The position numbers and the translations under genes are program-made. 64,000 nt of DNA from Streptomyces sp. SDr-06 (GTDB lineage Bacteria; Actinomycetota; Actinomycetes; Streptomycetales; Streptomycetaceae), in NCBI RefSeq assembly GCF_003324565.1, contig NZ_QOLA01000021.1, forward strand, positions 1 through 64,000, in the 5' to 3' direction. The notes below the pieces were generated by a model. It was not told the origin of the DNA. It ran no database searches and saw only the letters and a list, made by a program, of their open reading frames with translations. Positions 31,371 through 39,074 of this stretch are shown piece after piece (the first letter of the stretch is position 1; the number at the start of each line of letters is the position of its first letter).

Positions 31371-32207
31371 CTATTCGCTGAACTGCTCGACGAGCTTGCC
31401 GGCCAGGGCCTGGGCCTGCTCCTGCAGCTCCTTGCTGTCGGGGACCGCGGCGGATGCCACGGCCTGGGCGGTGTACTCGATGGTCACGATCACATTGGAC
31501 GTACGGAAGACCACAGTGACGGTACGTTGTCCGGTCGCCGATCCGCCGTCGGTGCCGGACGGGGACGATACGTCGTTGAGGAACGCGGCGTCGCCGAGCC
31601 CGCTGAGCCGGCGGGGCTGGACGCCGTCCGCGCCGCCGCTGCCGGAGGGGCTGGGCGAGGCCGGGGCGCCGGTGGGCGAGCCGACCGGGACGGAGGGGGC
31701 GCCGGCGGCGGGCGAGACCGAGGAACCCGCGGTCGCGGAGACGGACGGCGCGGGGGCGGAGCTCTTGGGGGCGGGCAGGTTCGCCGCCGTCTCCTTCTTC
31801 CCGTACAGCTGCTTGGTCTGGTCGTCGTCGCTCACGGTCGGGTCGTACGAGACGACCCGCTCGAAGTCGACCGTGAGCCTGCGCACACCCTCGGGCGTCT
31901 CGTCCTTCCAGCGGCAGCCGACCCGGCGGTCGGTGTCGTAGGTGAGGTCGGCGGTGCCCGCGTACTCCTTGGTGGCGTCGGCCTCCGCGAGGGCGGCCGC
32001 GCCGGGCAGCATGTCCTTGAGCGCGCCCTTGTTCACGGCCCGGCAGGGCTCGGGGAGGGTGCGGTACTTGCCGGGCTGCGCGACCGCCGACTTGGGCACG
32101 CCCGCCTTGGAGTCGGCGGTGGAGCCGTCGCCGCCGGAGCCCGAAGAGCACCCGGAGGCGAGCGCCACCAGGAGTGCGAGACCAGGCACGTACGCCTTTC
32201 GCTGCAC
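31371..32207 (-). CDS. DUF3558 lipoprotein
   Basis: A 278-residue lipoprotein with a short signal peptide to LASGC (cysteine about 20), then a DUF3558 domain: LPEPCRAVNKGALKDMLPGA, VGCRWKDETPEGVRRLTVDF. A proline/serine/glycine-rich insert of about 60 residues interrupts the domain before RLSGLGDAAFLNDV, longer than in its neighbour. GTG 32207 is chosen, ten bases from AAGGAG. It is the first gene of the lipoprotein pair and diverges from rtcB. Confidence 0.85.
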   Translation of the reverse strand: MQRKAYVPGLALLVALASGCSSGSGGDGSTADSKAGVPKSAVAQPGKYRTLPEPCRAVNKGALKDMLPGAAALAEADATKEYAGTADLTYDTDRRVGCRWKDETPEGVRRLTVDFERVVSYDPTVSDDDQTKQLYGKKETAANLPAPKSSAPAPSVSATAGSSVSPAAGAPSVPVGSPTGAPASPSPSGSGGADGVQPRRLSGLGDAAFLNDVSSPSGTDGGSATGQRTVTVVFRTSNVIVTIEYTAQAVASAAVPDSKELQEQAQALAGKLVEQFSE

Positions 32208-32408
32208 GGTTTCCAGGCTCCTTTCAGCGGGACGACGAAGGGAAAAGCAGTTGCCGCCCGTGGGCGGTGGCCGGACACAATGTGTATCGCACGCGCACCT
32301 GTGAACGCCGGTCCACTTTCCTGGTTGTGGGTCTTGGCACCAGTTTTTGCCATTCGTGCGGTTCTGGGCGTTGTTTGCCGTTTTCTGCCCTCGGGGGATC
32401 AAGGAATT

Positions 32409-33602
32409 ATGTCGTACACGGAGATGCCGGGCGCACGGGTGCCCATCAGGATGTGGACCGATCCGGCGTCCATCGACGCGGGCGCGCTCCAGCAGCTGCG
32501 CAACGTGGCCACCCTGCCGTGGATCAAGGGCCTCGCCGTGATGCCGGACGTCCATTACGGCAAGGGCGCCACGGTCGGCTCGGTCATCGCGATGGCGGGC
32601 GCGGTGTGCCCGGCCGCGGTGGGTGTCGACATCGGCTGCGGCATGTCCGCGGTGAAGACCTCCCTGACCGCCAACGACCTCCCGGGCGACCTCTCCCGGC
32701 TCCGCTCGAAGATCGAGCAGGCCATTCCGGTGGGCCGCGGGATGCACGGCGACCCGGTGGACCCGGGCCGGCTGCACGGCTTCCCGACCTCGGGGTGGGA
32801 CGGGTTCTGGGAGCGGTTCGGCGGCATCGCGGAGTCGGTCAGGTTCCGCGAGGAACGGGCCGCGAAGCAGATGGGAACGCTCGGATCAGGCAACCACTTC
32901 ATCGAGTTCTGTCTCGACGAGACGGGTTCGGTCTGGCTGATGCTGCACTCCGGGTCCCGGAACATCGGCAAGGAGCTCGCCGACTTCCACATCGGCGAGG
33001 CCCAGAAGCTGCCGCACAACCAGGGCCTGGTGGACCGCGACCTCGCCGTCTTCGTCGCGGACACCCCGCAGATGGCGGCGTACCGCAACGACCTGTTCTG
33101 GGCGCAGGAGTACGCGAAGTACAACCGCGCGATCATGATGGCGCTCTTCCAGGACGTGGTCCGCAAGGAGTTCAAGAAGGCCAAGGTGACCTTCGAACCG
33201 GTCATCTCCTGTCACCACAACTACGTGGCGGAGGAGCGGTACGAGGGCATGGACCTGCTCGTCACGCGCAAGGGAGCGATCCGGGCGGGCTCCGGCGACT
33301 TCGGGATCATCCCGGGCTCGATGGGCACGGGCTCCTACATCGTGAAGGGGCTCGGCAACGCGGCGTCCTTCAACTCCGCCTCGCACGGCGCGGGCCGCAA
33401 GATGAGCCGGAGCGCGGCCAAGCGGGCGTTCTCGACGCGGGACCTGGCCGAGCAGACGCGGGGCGTGGAGTGCCGCAAGGACGCCGGTGTCGTGGACGAG
33501 ATCCCGGGTGCCTACAAGCCGATCGAGAAGGTGATGGACCAGCAGCGCGACCTGGTGGAGGTCGTGGCGAAGCTGAAGCAGGTGGTGTGCGTCAAGGGCT
33601 GA
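32409..33602 (+). CDS. rtcB: RtcB-type RNA ligase
   Basis: A 397-residue protein of the RtcB family, which joins RNA 2',3'-cyclic phosphate or 3'-phosphate ends to 5'-OH ends using GTP and manganese. Conserved elements: MPDVHYGKGATVGSVI, VGVDIGCGM (metal-binding cysteine, residues about 71-79), GTLGSGNHFIEF, HSGSRNIG, CHHNYV and NSASHGAGRKMSRS with the histidine that takes GMP. All key residues are present. It stands alone; no RtcA or RtcR gene is near, so this is not the enteric repair operon. Hairpins follow the stop. Confidence 0.93.
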   Translation: MSYTEMPGARVPIRMWTDPASIDAGALQQLRNVATLPWIKGLAVMPDVHYGKGATVGSVIAMAGAVCPAAVGVDIGCGMSAVKTSLTANDLPGDLSRLRSKIEQAIPVGRGMHGDPVDPGRLHGFPTSGWDGFWERFGGIAESVRFREERAAKQMGTLGSGNHFIEFCLDETGSVWLMLHSGSRNIGKELADFHIGEAQKLPHNQGLVDRDLAVFVADTPQMAAYRNDLFWAQEYAKYNRAIMMALFQDVVRKEFKKAKVTFEPVISCHHNYVAEERYEGMDLLVTRKGAIRAGSGDFGIIPGSMGTGSYIVKGLGNAASFNSASHGAGRKMSRSAAKRAFSTRDLAEQTRGVECRKDAGVVDEIPGAYKPIEKVMDQQRDLVEVVAKLKQVVCVKG

Positions 33603-33756
33603 GCGGCCGGCTCCGGCGTCCAGGGGTGAGTGCTCGGCTCCGGCTGCTCGGGCTTGCGCGGAGGCGGATCTGACCCTGCTCAGGGACCGGGAGTTGGCAC
33701 CGGTCCGCCGGGTGCGTGGGACTCCGGGCCGCTGTGAGCCCGGGGGAGCGCGGCCG

Positions 33757-33780
33757 GGCCGGGGGCGTGAGCCCCCGGCC
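33757..33780 (+). terminator. Hairpin after rtcB
   Basis: A perfect ten-pair stem, GGCCGGGGGC with GCCCCCGGCC, and a GTGA loop. It is a likely rtcB terminator though 155 bases past the stop. Confidence 0.6.
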
Positions 33781-33788
33781 GCCGCCTC

Positions 33789-33810
33789 TTCCCGGCCCGC
33801 ATGCCGGGAA
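33789..33810 (+). terminator. Second hairpin after rtcB
   Basis: TTCCCGGC and GCCGGGAA around a six-base loop, nine bases after the first hairpin; a tandem terminator is likely. Confidence 0.45.
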
Positions 33811-34215
33811 AGCGCCGGAAGGGGCGCGCGGCTGTGCCTTCGGCGAGCCGAGGGCCTGCCGGGCACTGCCCGTATCACGAGGACGTACCGGGGAGGGGTC
33901 CGGTTTTGTCCGGGCGGCAGTGGCAGAAGCCGCCCGGTGTCCGCGGGACGCCCGGCAGGGCATCGTCTGCCCATGCCCTGCACTGCCGGTTCTGGCGTAC
34001 GCGGACAACGTCCTCGTGACAGCGGACGTCAGGCGATCCGGCTTCGTCCCTCCCGGGGCGTGCCATTGATCGTCCTCATTCAGCATGCAGGAAGCGGCGG
34101 TTGTTTTCCGCTGAAGATTTATCCGCTGAAAAGCGGGGTGGGAAAAGATCCGGCCCGGTGGGCGGGATATCTGTGGCACGCGGTGGCTGAGTGCCGCCGG
34201 TGCCCTGCCGGTGCG

Positions 34216-35256
34216 TCAGGCCGTGGCCTGGCCGGGGTGGGGCGGGCGGTCGTCGATGAGGCGCTCGTCGGACAGGGCCCACTGATAGGTGAGTTCCTGA
34301 AGCGTGGACGCTCCGAACAACTGGCGCAAGGTGTGTACCTCCTTGGAAAGGCTGCGCAGCCCGATGCCGAGGCGCTGGGCGGTGAGCCGTTGCTCGATGC
34401 CGCGCGCCATGTCGCGCAGGATCTCGCGCTGGAGCAGCGTCGTGCGCGTCCCCGGCCGGCCTTCCGAGCGGGGTGCGCCGCTGTGCGGATCGCCGTTCCA
34501 GGGGTCGGCGCGGCGCCAGCACTCCTCGAAGACCTCGGCGATGAACGCCACCACGGCCCGGTCCCGTACGTGCCAGGAGGCGTGGCCGGGTGCGGAGTTG
34601 ACGATGTGGTCCGAGATGAATGCCTGCCGCCGGTCGATCACGACACAGCGCTGGAACTGGGTGACCTGGGTACGGAACTGGGCTCCCCGGCCCGTCATCG
34701 CGGTCACATAGGCGCGGGTCTCCACGTCCTCGCGGCCGGTGTCGAGGTAGAGGCTGCGGATGTGGACTCCGCGGGCGAGCGCCGCGCGGTCCCGCTCCTC
34801 GACGGCCTCCCGCTGGGCGGGGGTGCGCGGGCCGCTGGGCTGTGCGGTGAGCAGCTCGGCGCGGGCCTGGCCGACGGCCTGCTCGATCCGGGCGTTGACG
34901 AGCTCGGGCTCGCCGAGGAACTCCGAGCCCCGGCCCGAGCGCCACTTGGCGCGCTCGAAGTGCAGGCTCAGCTCGTCGGTGACCAGCGGGATGCGGGCCG
35001 CGAGCGCGGCCTTGGCGGCCATCCGCCGCAGCTCGTCGTCCAGCCGGCGGCGGCCGGCCTCCTGGGGGTCGAGCGCGATGGGCAGGTGCGGCAGATGCGG
35101 ATCGGTGGTGACCAGGCCCCACTCGGCGAGCTCCGCGAGCGCCGCGGCGTCCCGCTCCGGATCGACGTGCTCATGGCGGGTGACCCGGGCATAGACCTCG
35201 ACGGCGGCAGGGGACAACGCTCTGGCCTCGGCCGCCCGGCTGTCCGGTTCGCCCAT
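34216..35256 (-). CDS. LuxR-type regulator with phospholipase-D/TrmB-like domain
   Basis: A 346-residue regulator. The N-terminal 60 residues look like a degenerate winged helix (LSPAAVEVYARVTRHEHVD, LAELAEWGLV), the middle resembles the sugar-sensing or phospholipase-D-like part of TrmB-type regulators (RGVHIRSLYLDTG, RAYVTAMTGRGAQFRT, VVIDRRQAFISD), and the C-terminus is a LuxR-type helix-turn-helix (LLQREILRDMARGIEQRLTA, RSLSKEVHTLRQLFGAST). The family is common in Streptomyces, with no receiver domain; ligand and targets are unknown. It diverges from an MmyB-like regulator across a 600-base gap. Confidence 0.8.
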   Translation of the reverse strand: MGEPDSRAAEARALSPAAVEVYARVTRHEHVDPERDAAALAELAEWGLVTTDPHLPHLPIALDPQEAGRRRLDDELRRMAAKAALAARIPLVTDELSLHFERAKWRSGRGSEFLGEPELVNARIEQAVGQARAELLTAQPSGPRTPAQREAVEERDRAALARGVHIRSLYLDTGREDVETRAYVTAMTGRGAQFRTQVTQFQRCVVIDRRQAFISDHIVNSAPGHASWHVRDRAVVAFIAEVFEECWRRADPWNGDPHSGAPRSEGRPGTRTTLLQREILRDMARGIEQRLTAQRLGIGLRSLSKEVHTLRQLFGASTLQELTYQWALSDERLIDDRPPHPGQATA

Positions 35257-35860
35257 GTCTGCCCCCGTTGCGCCGCTGCGTGTGTGCGCCCTGCGTACGT
35301 CCGCACCCCGCTACCGCTTGATCCATGCATACCCCATCGGTCAGCGTACCTGTGGGGTCTCTCCTGGCGGGTGCCTCGGTGGCCACCCCCGAAGGGGGCG
35401 GGCACCAAAGCTGTGCCCGGAGGGGGCCGACCGTACCCGACCCGTCCACGAAAGGGCACACCTCGCCAATCACCTCCCGGCCCGCGCTCCGGCCGTGATG
35501 GCCGTGGCCGTCCTCGTCCCGCCCGCGGTGACCGCGGTGCTCCCAGCCCCGGACGACTTCGTCCCCGTCCGGGGCCGTCGTGCTGTCGGCGGGCCGTGCC
35601 CCCGCCGGGCCGCACCGGCCGAGCGGCGCTCCGCGGCCACCCCGGGCAGCCGGGGAATCGATCCGCTCCGACAATGGGACGTACGACGCCGACAATGGAA
35701 CGTACGCCGACCATGGACGCGCACCGGCTCGCCCCGGTGCACGCCGAGCACCCGGCCCGGAGCCGATGGCAGAGTCGGGACCGAAAGTCGGGAGCGGCTG
35801 TTCCAACCGCGCGGCCAGCGGCGAAGTCGCCGGCCGCCCGTTACCGGGGGAGAACCACAG
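35257..35860. other. Long divergent regulatory gap
   Basis: About 600 bases between two divergent regulators. Next to the LuxR gene it has GTACCTGTGGGG and similar AT-poor stretches with no clear operator; near 35668-35720 it has the direct repeats listed separately. No gene was recognised. Confidence 0.5.
35668..35706 (+). repeat. Direct repeats with 21-base period
   Basis: CCGACAATGGGACGTACG (35668-35685) and CCGACAATGGAACGTACG (35689-35706) differ at one base and start 21 bases apart, i.e. two DNA turns. A third weaker copy (CCGACCATGGACGC) follows at 35707. They lie about 155 bases before the MmyB-like gene. Confidence 0.75.
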
Positions 35861-36688
35861 ATGGACAAGCCCGCTCTGCGCTCCCTGCTGCGCGAGCGCC
35901 GCGCGCTGATCAAGCCCGAGAGCCACGGGCTGAGCAGGCCCACCCGGCAGGGGCGGCGGGCGCCTGGCCTGTCGCAGGCCCAGATCGACCAGATCCTGCA
36001 CCGCGCCCCCGACACCTACGGCCGACTGGAGTCCGGCCGCTACCCCAACCCGCCCGCGGACCTGCTGCAGGACGTGGCGCGCCTGCTCGGCATGAACGAG
36101 CAGGAGTGGATAGCCCTGTGGCGGTACTGCCTGGGCCAGGACCCACCCTTCCCCCTGCACTCGCAGTCCGGGGAGGAGATCCCCGGCGTGTGGCAGGAGG
36201 CCGTCGACGGCATCGGACACATGGCGTACGTCAATGACCGGTCGTGGAACCTGCTCGCCCACAACGAACGCTGGTGCGAGATGTTCCCCGGTGGCCGGGT
36301 GCCCCAGAACACCATGCGCTGGATGGCGCTCGACCCCGCGGCCCGGGAGACCCTGACCGACTGGGAGCACTCCTGGGCGCCGCTCGTGCTGCCCCAGCTG
36401 CGGGCCGCGCTGGCCGCCGACCCCACCGACCAGACGCTGGCCCAGATCGAGAAGGAGGTCTTGGCGGACCCCCTCGCCGCCGAGATCTACAACCGCGCCA
36501 GCGCCTATCTGCACCTCGACGGTGACGAGCGACCCCTCAACCACGCGGCCCAGGGCCCCGGCTGGGTGACGATGTGCGCCGCCCAGCCGATGGCCGCACC
36601 GGGCGCCCGCATGATCATTCTGGTCTTCCACGCGGGCGAGAAGCGCCGCCACACGAGGATGCCGATGCTGCGCGCGAAGGTGCAGTAG
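35861..36688 (+). CDS. MmyB-like helix-turn-helix regulator
   Basis: A 275-residue regulator. The N-terminus is an XRE-type domain (LSRPTRQGRRAPGLSQAQID, TYGRLESGRYPNPPADLLQD), and the rest matches the MmyB ligand-binding domain, a PAS-like fold reported to bind fatty acids in relatives: YVNDRSWNLLAHNERWCEMF, NTMRWMALDPAARE and WEHSWAPLVLPQLRAAL. ATG 35861 has GGGGGAGAA eight bases upstream. MmyB-type regulators often sit divergently from a short-chain dehydrogenase they control; here the SDR gene is convergent, 81 bases past the stop. Confidence 0.87.
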   Translation: MDKPALRSLLRERRALIKPESHGLSRPTRQGRRAPGLSQAQIDQILHRAPDTYGRLESGRYPNPPADLLQDVARLLGMNEQEWIALWRYCLGQDPPFPLHSQSGEEIPGVWQEAVDGIGHMAYVNDRSWNLLAHNERWCEMFPGGRVPQNTMRWMALDPAARETLTDWEHSWAPLVLPQLRAALAADPTDQTLAQIEKEVLADPLAAEIYNRASAYLHLDGDERPLNHAAQGPGWVTMCAAQPMAAPGARMIILVFHAGEKRRHTRMPMLRAKVQ

Positions 36689-36769
36689 GGGCGGGTCAGG
36701 GGTGGTGGGGGCGGTGGGAGTGCTGCTGGGCGCCCCCGCACCCTCGGGCCGCACCTGGCATCCGGTCGG

Positions 36770-37534
36770 TTACGGCTCGCGGTGGATCTTGGTGTTGGAG
36801 GCCTGGGCGCGGGGCCGGACCACGAGCAGGTCGATGTTGACGTGGCTGGGCCGGGTGACCGCCCAGGTGATGGTGTCGGCGACGTCGTCGGCGGTGAGCG
36901 GCTCGGCCACTCCCGCGTACACCTTGGCGGCCTTCTCGGTGTCGCCCCGGAAGCGCGTCGTGGCGAACTCATCCGTCTTCACCATGCCGGGCGCGATCTC
37001 GATGACCCGCACCGGACGCCCCACGATCTCCAGCCGGAGCGTCTCGGCGAGCACCCGGGCGCCGTTCTTCGCGGCCACGTAGCCGCCGCCCCCCTCGTAG
37101 GTGGCGTGGCCCGCCGTGGAGGACAGGATGACGATCGTGCCGTCGCCCGACGCTTCGAGCGCGGGCAGCAGGGCCTGCGTGAGGTTGAGCGTGCCGATGA
37201 CGTTCGTCTCGTACATCTGCCGCCAGTCGGCCGGGTCGCCGGTGGCGACGGGGTCCGCGCCCAGCGCGCCGCCCGCGTTGTTGACGAGCACCCCGATGGT
37301 GCGGAACGCCGTCGCGAACTCGTCCACGGCGGCGCGGTCCGTCACGTCCAGCGCGTACGCCGTCGCCTGGTGGCCCGCCTCGTTGATCTCGGCGGCCAGC
37401 GCCTCGATCCGGTCCTTGCGGCGGGCCGTGAGCACCACGCGGTAACCGGCGGCGGCCAGTTGGCGGGCGGTGGCGGCACCGATCCCGCTGCTCGCTCCGG
37501 TGACGACGGCGATCGGGGTCCCGGCGGCAGTCAT
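36770..37534 (-). CDS. Classical short-chain dehydrogenase/reductase
   Basis: A 254-residue NAD(P)-dependent oxidoreductase. VVTGASSGIGAATARQLA is the TGxxxGxG cofactor motif (residues 10-27), VLVNNAGGALG the NNAG motif, VILSSTAGHATY the catalytic serine, and YVAAKNG the catalytic YxxxK. VLTARRKDR at the end of the second strand favours NADPH. The closest type is the YdfG-like serine/3-hydroxy acid dehydrogenase group; the substrate is not certain. GAGGAG upstream of the ATG supports the start. It converges on the MmyB-like regulator. Confidence 0.9.
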   Translation of the reverse strand: MTAAGTPIAVVTGASSGIGAATARQLAAAGYRVVLTARRKDRIEALAAEINEAGHQATAYALDVTDRAAVDEFATAFRTIGVLVNNAGGALGADPVATGDPADWRQMYETNVIGTLNLTQALLPALEASGDGTIVILSSTAGHATYEGGGGYVAAKNGARVLAETLRLEIVGRPVRVIEIAPGMVKTDEFATTRFRGDTEKAAKVYAGVAEPLTADDVADTITWAVTRPSHVNIDLLVVRPRAQASNTKIHREP

Positions 37535-37760
37535 GTCGTGCTCCTCGCGCGTGTGGTGACCGGCGCTGCGGTCGTGGCTGGGGTGGTCGGCGGCGGCTCG
37601 TTCCCAACGCCGGTGACCGATGGGGCTGGACGGTGTGGACTGGACGGTGGGGGACTGGGGGCTGTCCGCGGTTGGACGGTGGTGGTCGAAGGGGTGATCG
37701 AAACCGCTACGCGGCCAGGATAGGCGGGCCGGGGCTCGCTCGGGCGGGGCGGGGCGATCT

Positions 37761-38096
37761 TCAACGGCCCCGCGGGGCGTACATGATCACGGCCATCCCG
37801 ACCAGGCAGATCAGGGCGCCGGTGACGTCCCAGCGGTCGGGGCGGTAGCCGTCCGCGACCATGCCCCAGGCGATCGATCCCGCCACGAAGACACCGCCGT
37901 ACGCCGCGAGGATCCTGCCGAACTCCGCGTCCGGTTGGAGGGTCGCCACGAAGCCGTAGATGCCCAGCGCCACGACCCCCGCGCCGATCCACACCCACCC
38001 CCGGTGCTCCCTGACACCCTGCCAGACGAGCCAGGCCCCGCCGATCTCGAACAGGGCGGCCAGGACGAACAGGAGAGCTGAACGAGCGACGAGCAT
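37761..38096 (-). CDS. YnfA-family (UPF0060) membrane protein
   Basis: A 111-residue protein with four membrane segments: ALLFVLAALFEIGGAWLVWQ, WIGAGVVALGIYGFVATL, ILAAYGGVFVAGSIAWGM, VTGALICLVGMAVIMY. It matches YnfA/UPF0060, a relative of small multidrug resistance transporters. Conserved family residues present include FEIGG in the first span and AYGG in the third. The substrate is unknown. It is a short single gene upstream of an oppositely read gene. Confidence 0.9.
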   Translation of the reverse strand: MLVARSALLFVLAALFEIGGAWLVWQGVREHRGWVWIGAGVVALGIYGFVATLQPDAEFGRILAAYGGVFVAGSIAWGMVADGYRPDRWDVTGALICLVGMAVIMYAPRGR

Positions 38097-38175
38097 GGGA
38101 TCAGGGTGGCATGGGGCGGGCCGGTGTCCGGGACCGCGTTCGGGGTGGCGTTCCTTGGAAATATGGGGTGAAAGG

Positions 38176-38181
38176 TACCTT
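38176..38181 (+). promoter_or_regulatory. -10 box, leaderless, of surface protein gene
   Basis: TACCTT lies six bases before the ATG at 38188. Confidence 0.45.
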
Positions 38182-38187
38182 TCGCTC

Positions 38188-39030
38188 ATGGTGGTTCGTG
38201 TGATGAGCAGATCGAGCAGAGCTCGCTGGTCGAGCGCGTTCGGCAGGACCCGCGAGGCGAGCACGTTGGGCGGGACCGGCGGGACCGGCAGAACTCTCGG
38301 CTCGGGCGGGTTCGGCGGGACGGTCAGGTCGGGCGGATCCCGCGCGTTCGGCAGGACCCGCGAGGCGAGCACGTTGGGCAGGGCGCTCGGCTCGGGCGGA
38401 TTCGGCGAGAGCGGCAGTCCTCGCGTGTTCGGGGTCGTCGGTGGCCGGGCGGCTCTGCGTCCGGCCGCGGTGCGCGGGACGCTGGCAACGGTCGTCGTCG
38501 CCGTACTGGTGGCAGCGACGCTGATCGCCACCGGCACGTCGAGCGGGGCGACCGATGCCGGACGCGGGGGCGGACCCGGCGCGGCGGCACGTCCCGTGCT
38601 GTCGGCCGTGACCGCTCCCGATCCGGCCGCGGCAGACGGCGCCCGGGGTGAGGCGGATGTCTCGTATCACGGTCATGTCTCCCTCTGGAACGGCCACGTC
38701 GGCGTCTGGCTCGCGACGGCGAACCACGGTCCTTCCCCGGTCTCCGGCGCCACCGTGCGACTCCGGTTCTCCCTTGCCTTCGATCCCGGTGCCACCCTGC
38801 CCCCGAGCTGCCTGCGCACCGGCCCCTCGGCGGTGCAGTGCGGCACCGGCCCGATGCGGGCCGCGGGCAACGGCGTCCAACTCGCCCTCGACCTGGCGAC
38901 CCTGGGCACCCCCACCGAGGTGGGGCTCGACATCGACACCGTCTGGAACGGCGGCATGACCGACCACAATCCGGCGAACAACACCCACCACGTCCTGGCC
39001 CCGGCCACCGGCGACCCGTACACCTTCTGA
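38188..39030 (+). CDS. Putative membrane-anchored exported protein
   Basis: A 280-residue protein I cannot assign to a family. About 90 N-terminal residues are low-complexity, rich in serine, glycine and arginine, and contain AFGRTREASTLG twice because the DNA has an exact 37-base repeat. A hydrophobic segment follows (TLATVVVAVLVAATLIATGT), then an outside domain with SYHGHVSLWNGHVGVWLATA and TVRLRFSLAFDPGATLPPSC, which resembles beta-sandwich domains of the DUF11/CARDB sort. Two cysteines (SCLRT, VQCGT) may pair. A start after the low-complexity part is possible, but the promoter box points to 38188. Confidence 0.6.
   Translation: MVVRVMSRSSRARWSSAFGRTREASTLGGTGGTGRTLGSGGFGGTVRSGGSRAFGRTREASTLGRALGSGGFGESGSPRVFGVVGGRAALRPAAVRGTLATVVVAVLVAATLIATGTSSGATDAGRGGGPGAAARPVLSAVTAPDPAAADGARGEADVSYHGHVSLWNGHVGVWLATANHGPSPVSGATVRLRFSLAFDPGATLPPSCLRTGPSAVQCGTGPMRAAGNGVQLALDLATLGTPTEVGLDIDTVWNGGMTDHNPANNTHHVLAPATGDPYTF
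38235..38377 (+). repeat. Exact 37-base direct repeat inside a coding region
   Basis: The 37 bases at 38235-38271 recur at 38341-38377 without a mismatch, both beginning CGCGTTCGGCAGGACC. They are 106 bases apart, which is not a multiple of three plus zero shift for every frame, yet both copies encode FGRTREASTLG in the same gene, because intervening bases restore the frame. Confidence 0.8.
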
Positions 39031-39074
39031 CGGCGGCGCCCCAGGGCTTCCCGGGGTGCACCAGTCCGGTGTCC

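Larger units (their letters stand above)
33603..34215. other. Intergenic region after rtcB
   Basis: About 610 bases without a convincing gene. It holds the two hairpins listed separately and an AT-richer stretch at 34100-34145 in which CCGCTGAA is repeated about 22 bases apart, probably the 3' region of the minus-strand regulator gene. Several open frames exist but none has a ribosome site or recognisable protein. Confidence 0.5.
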
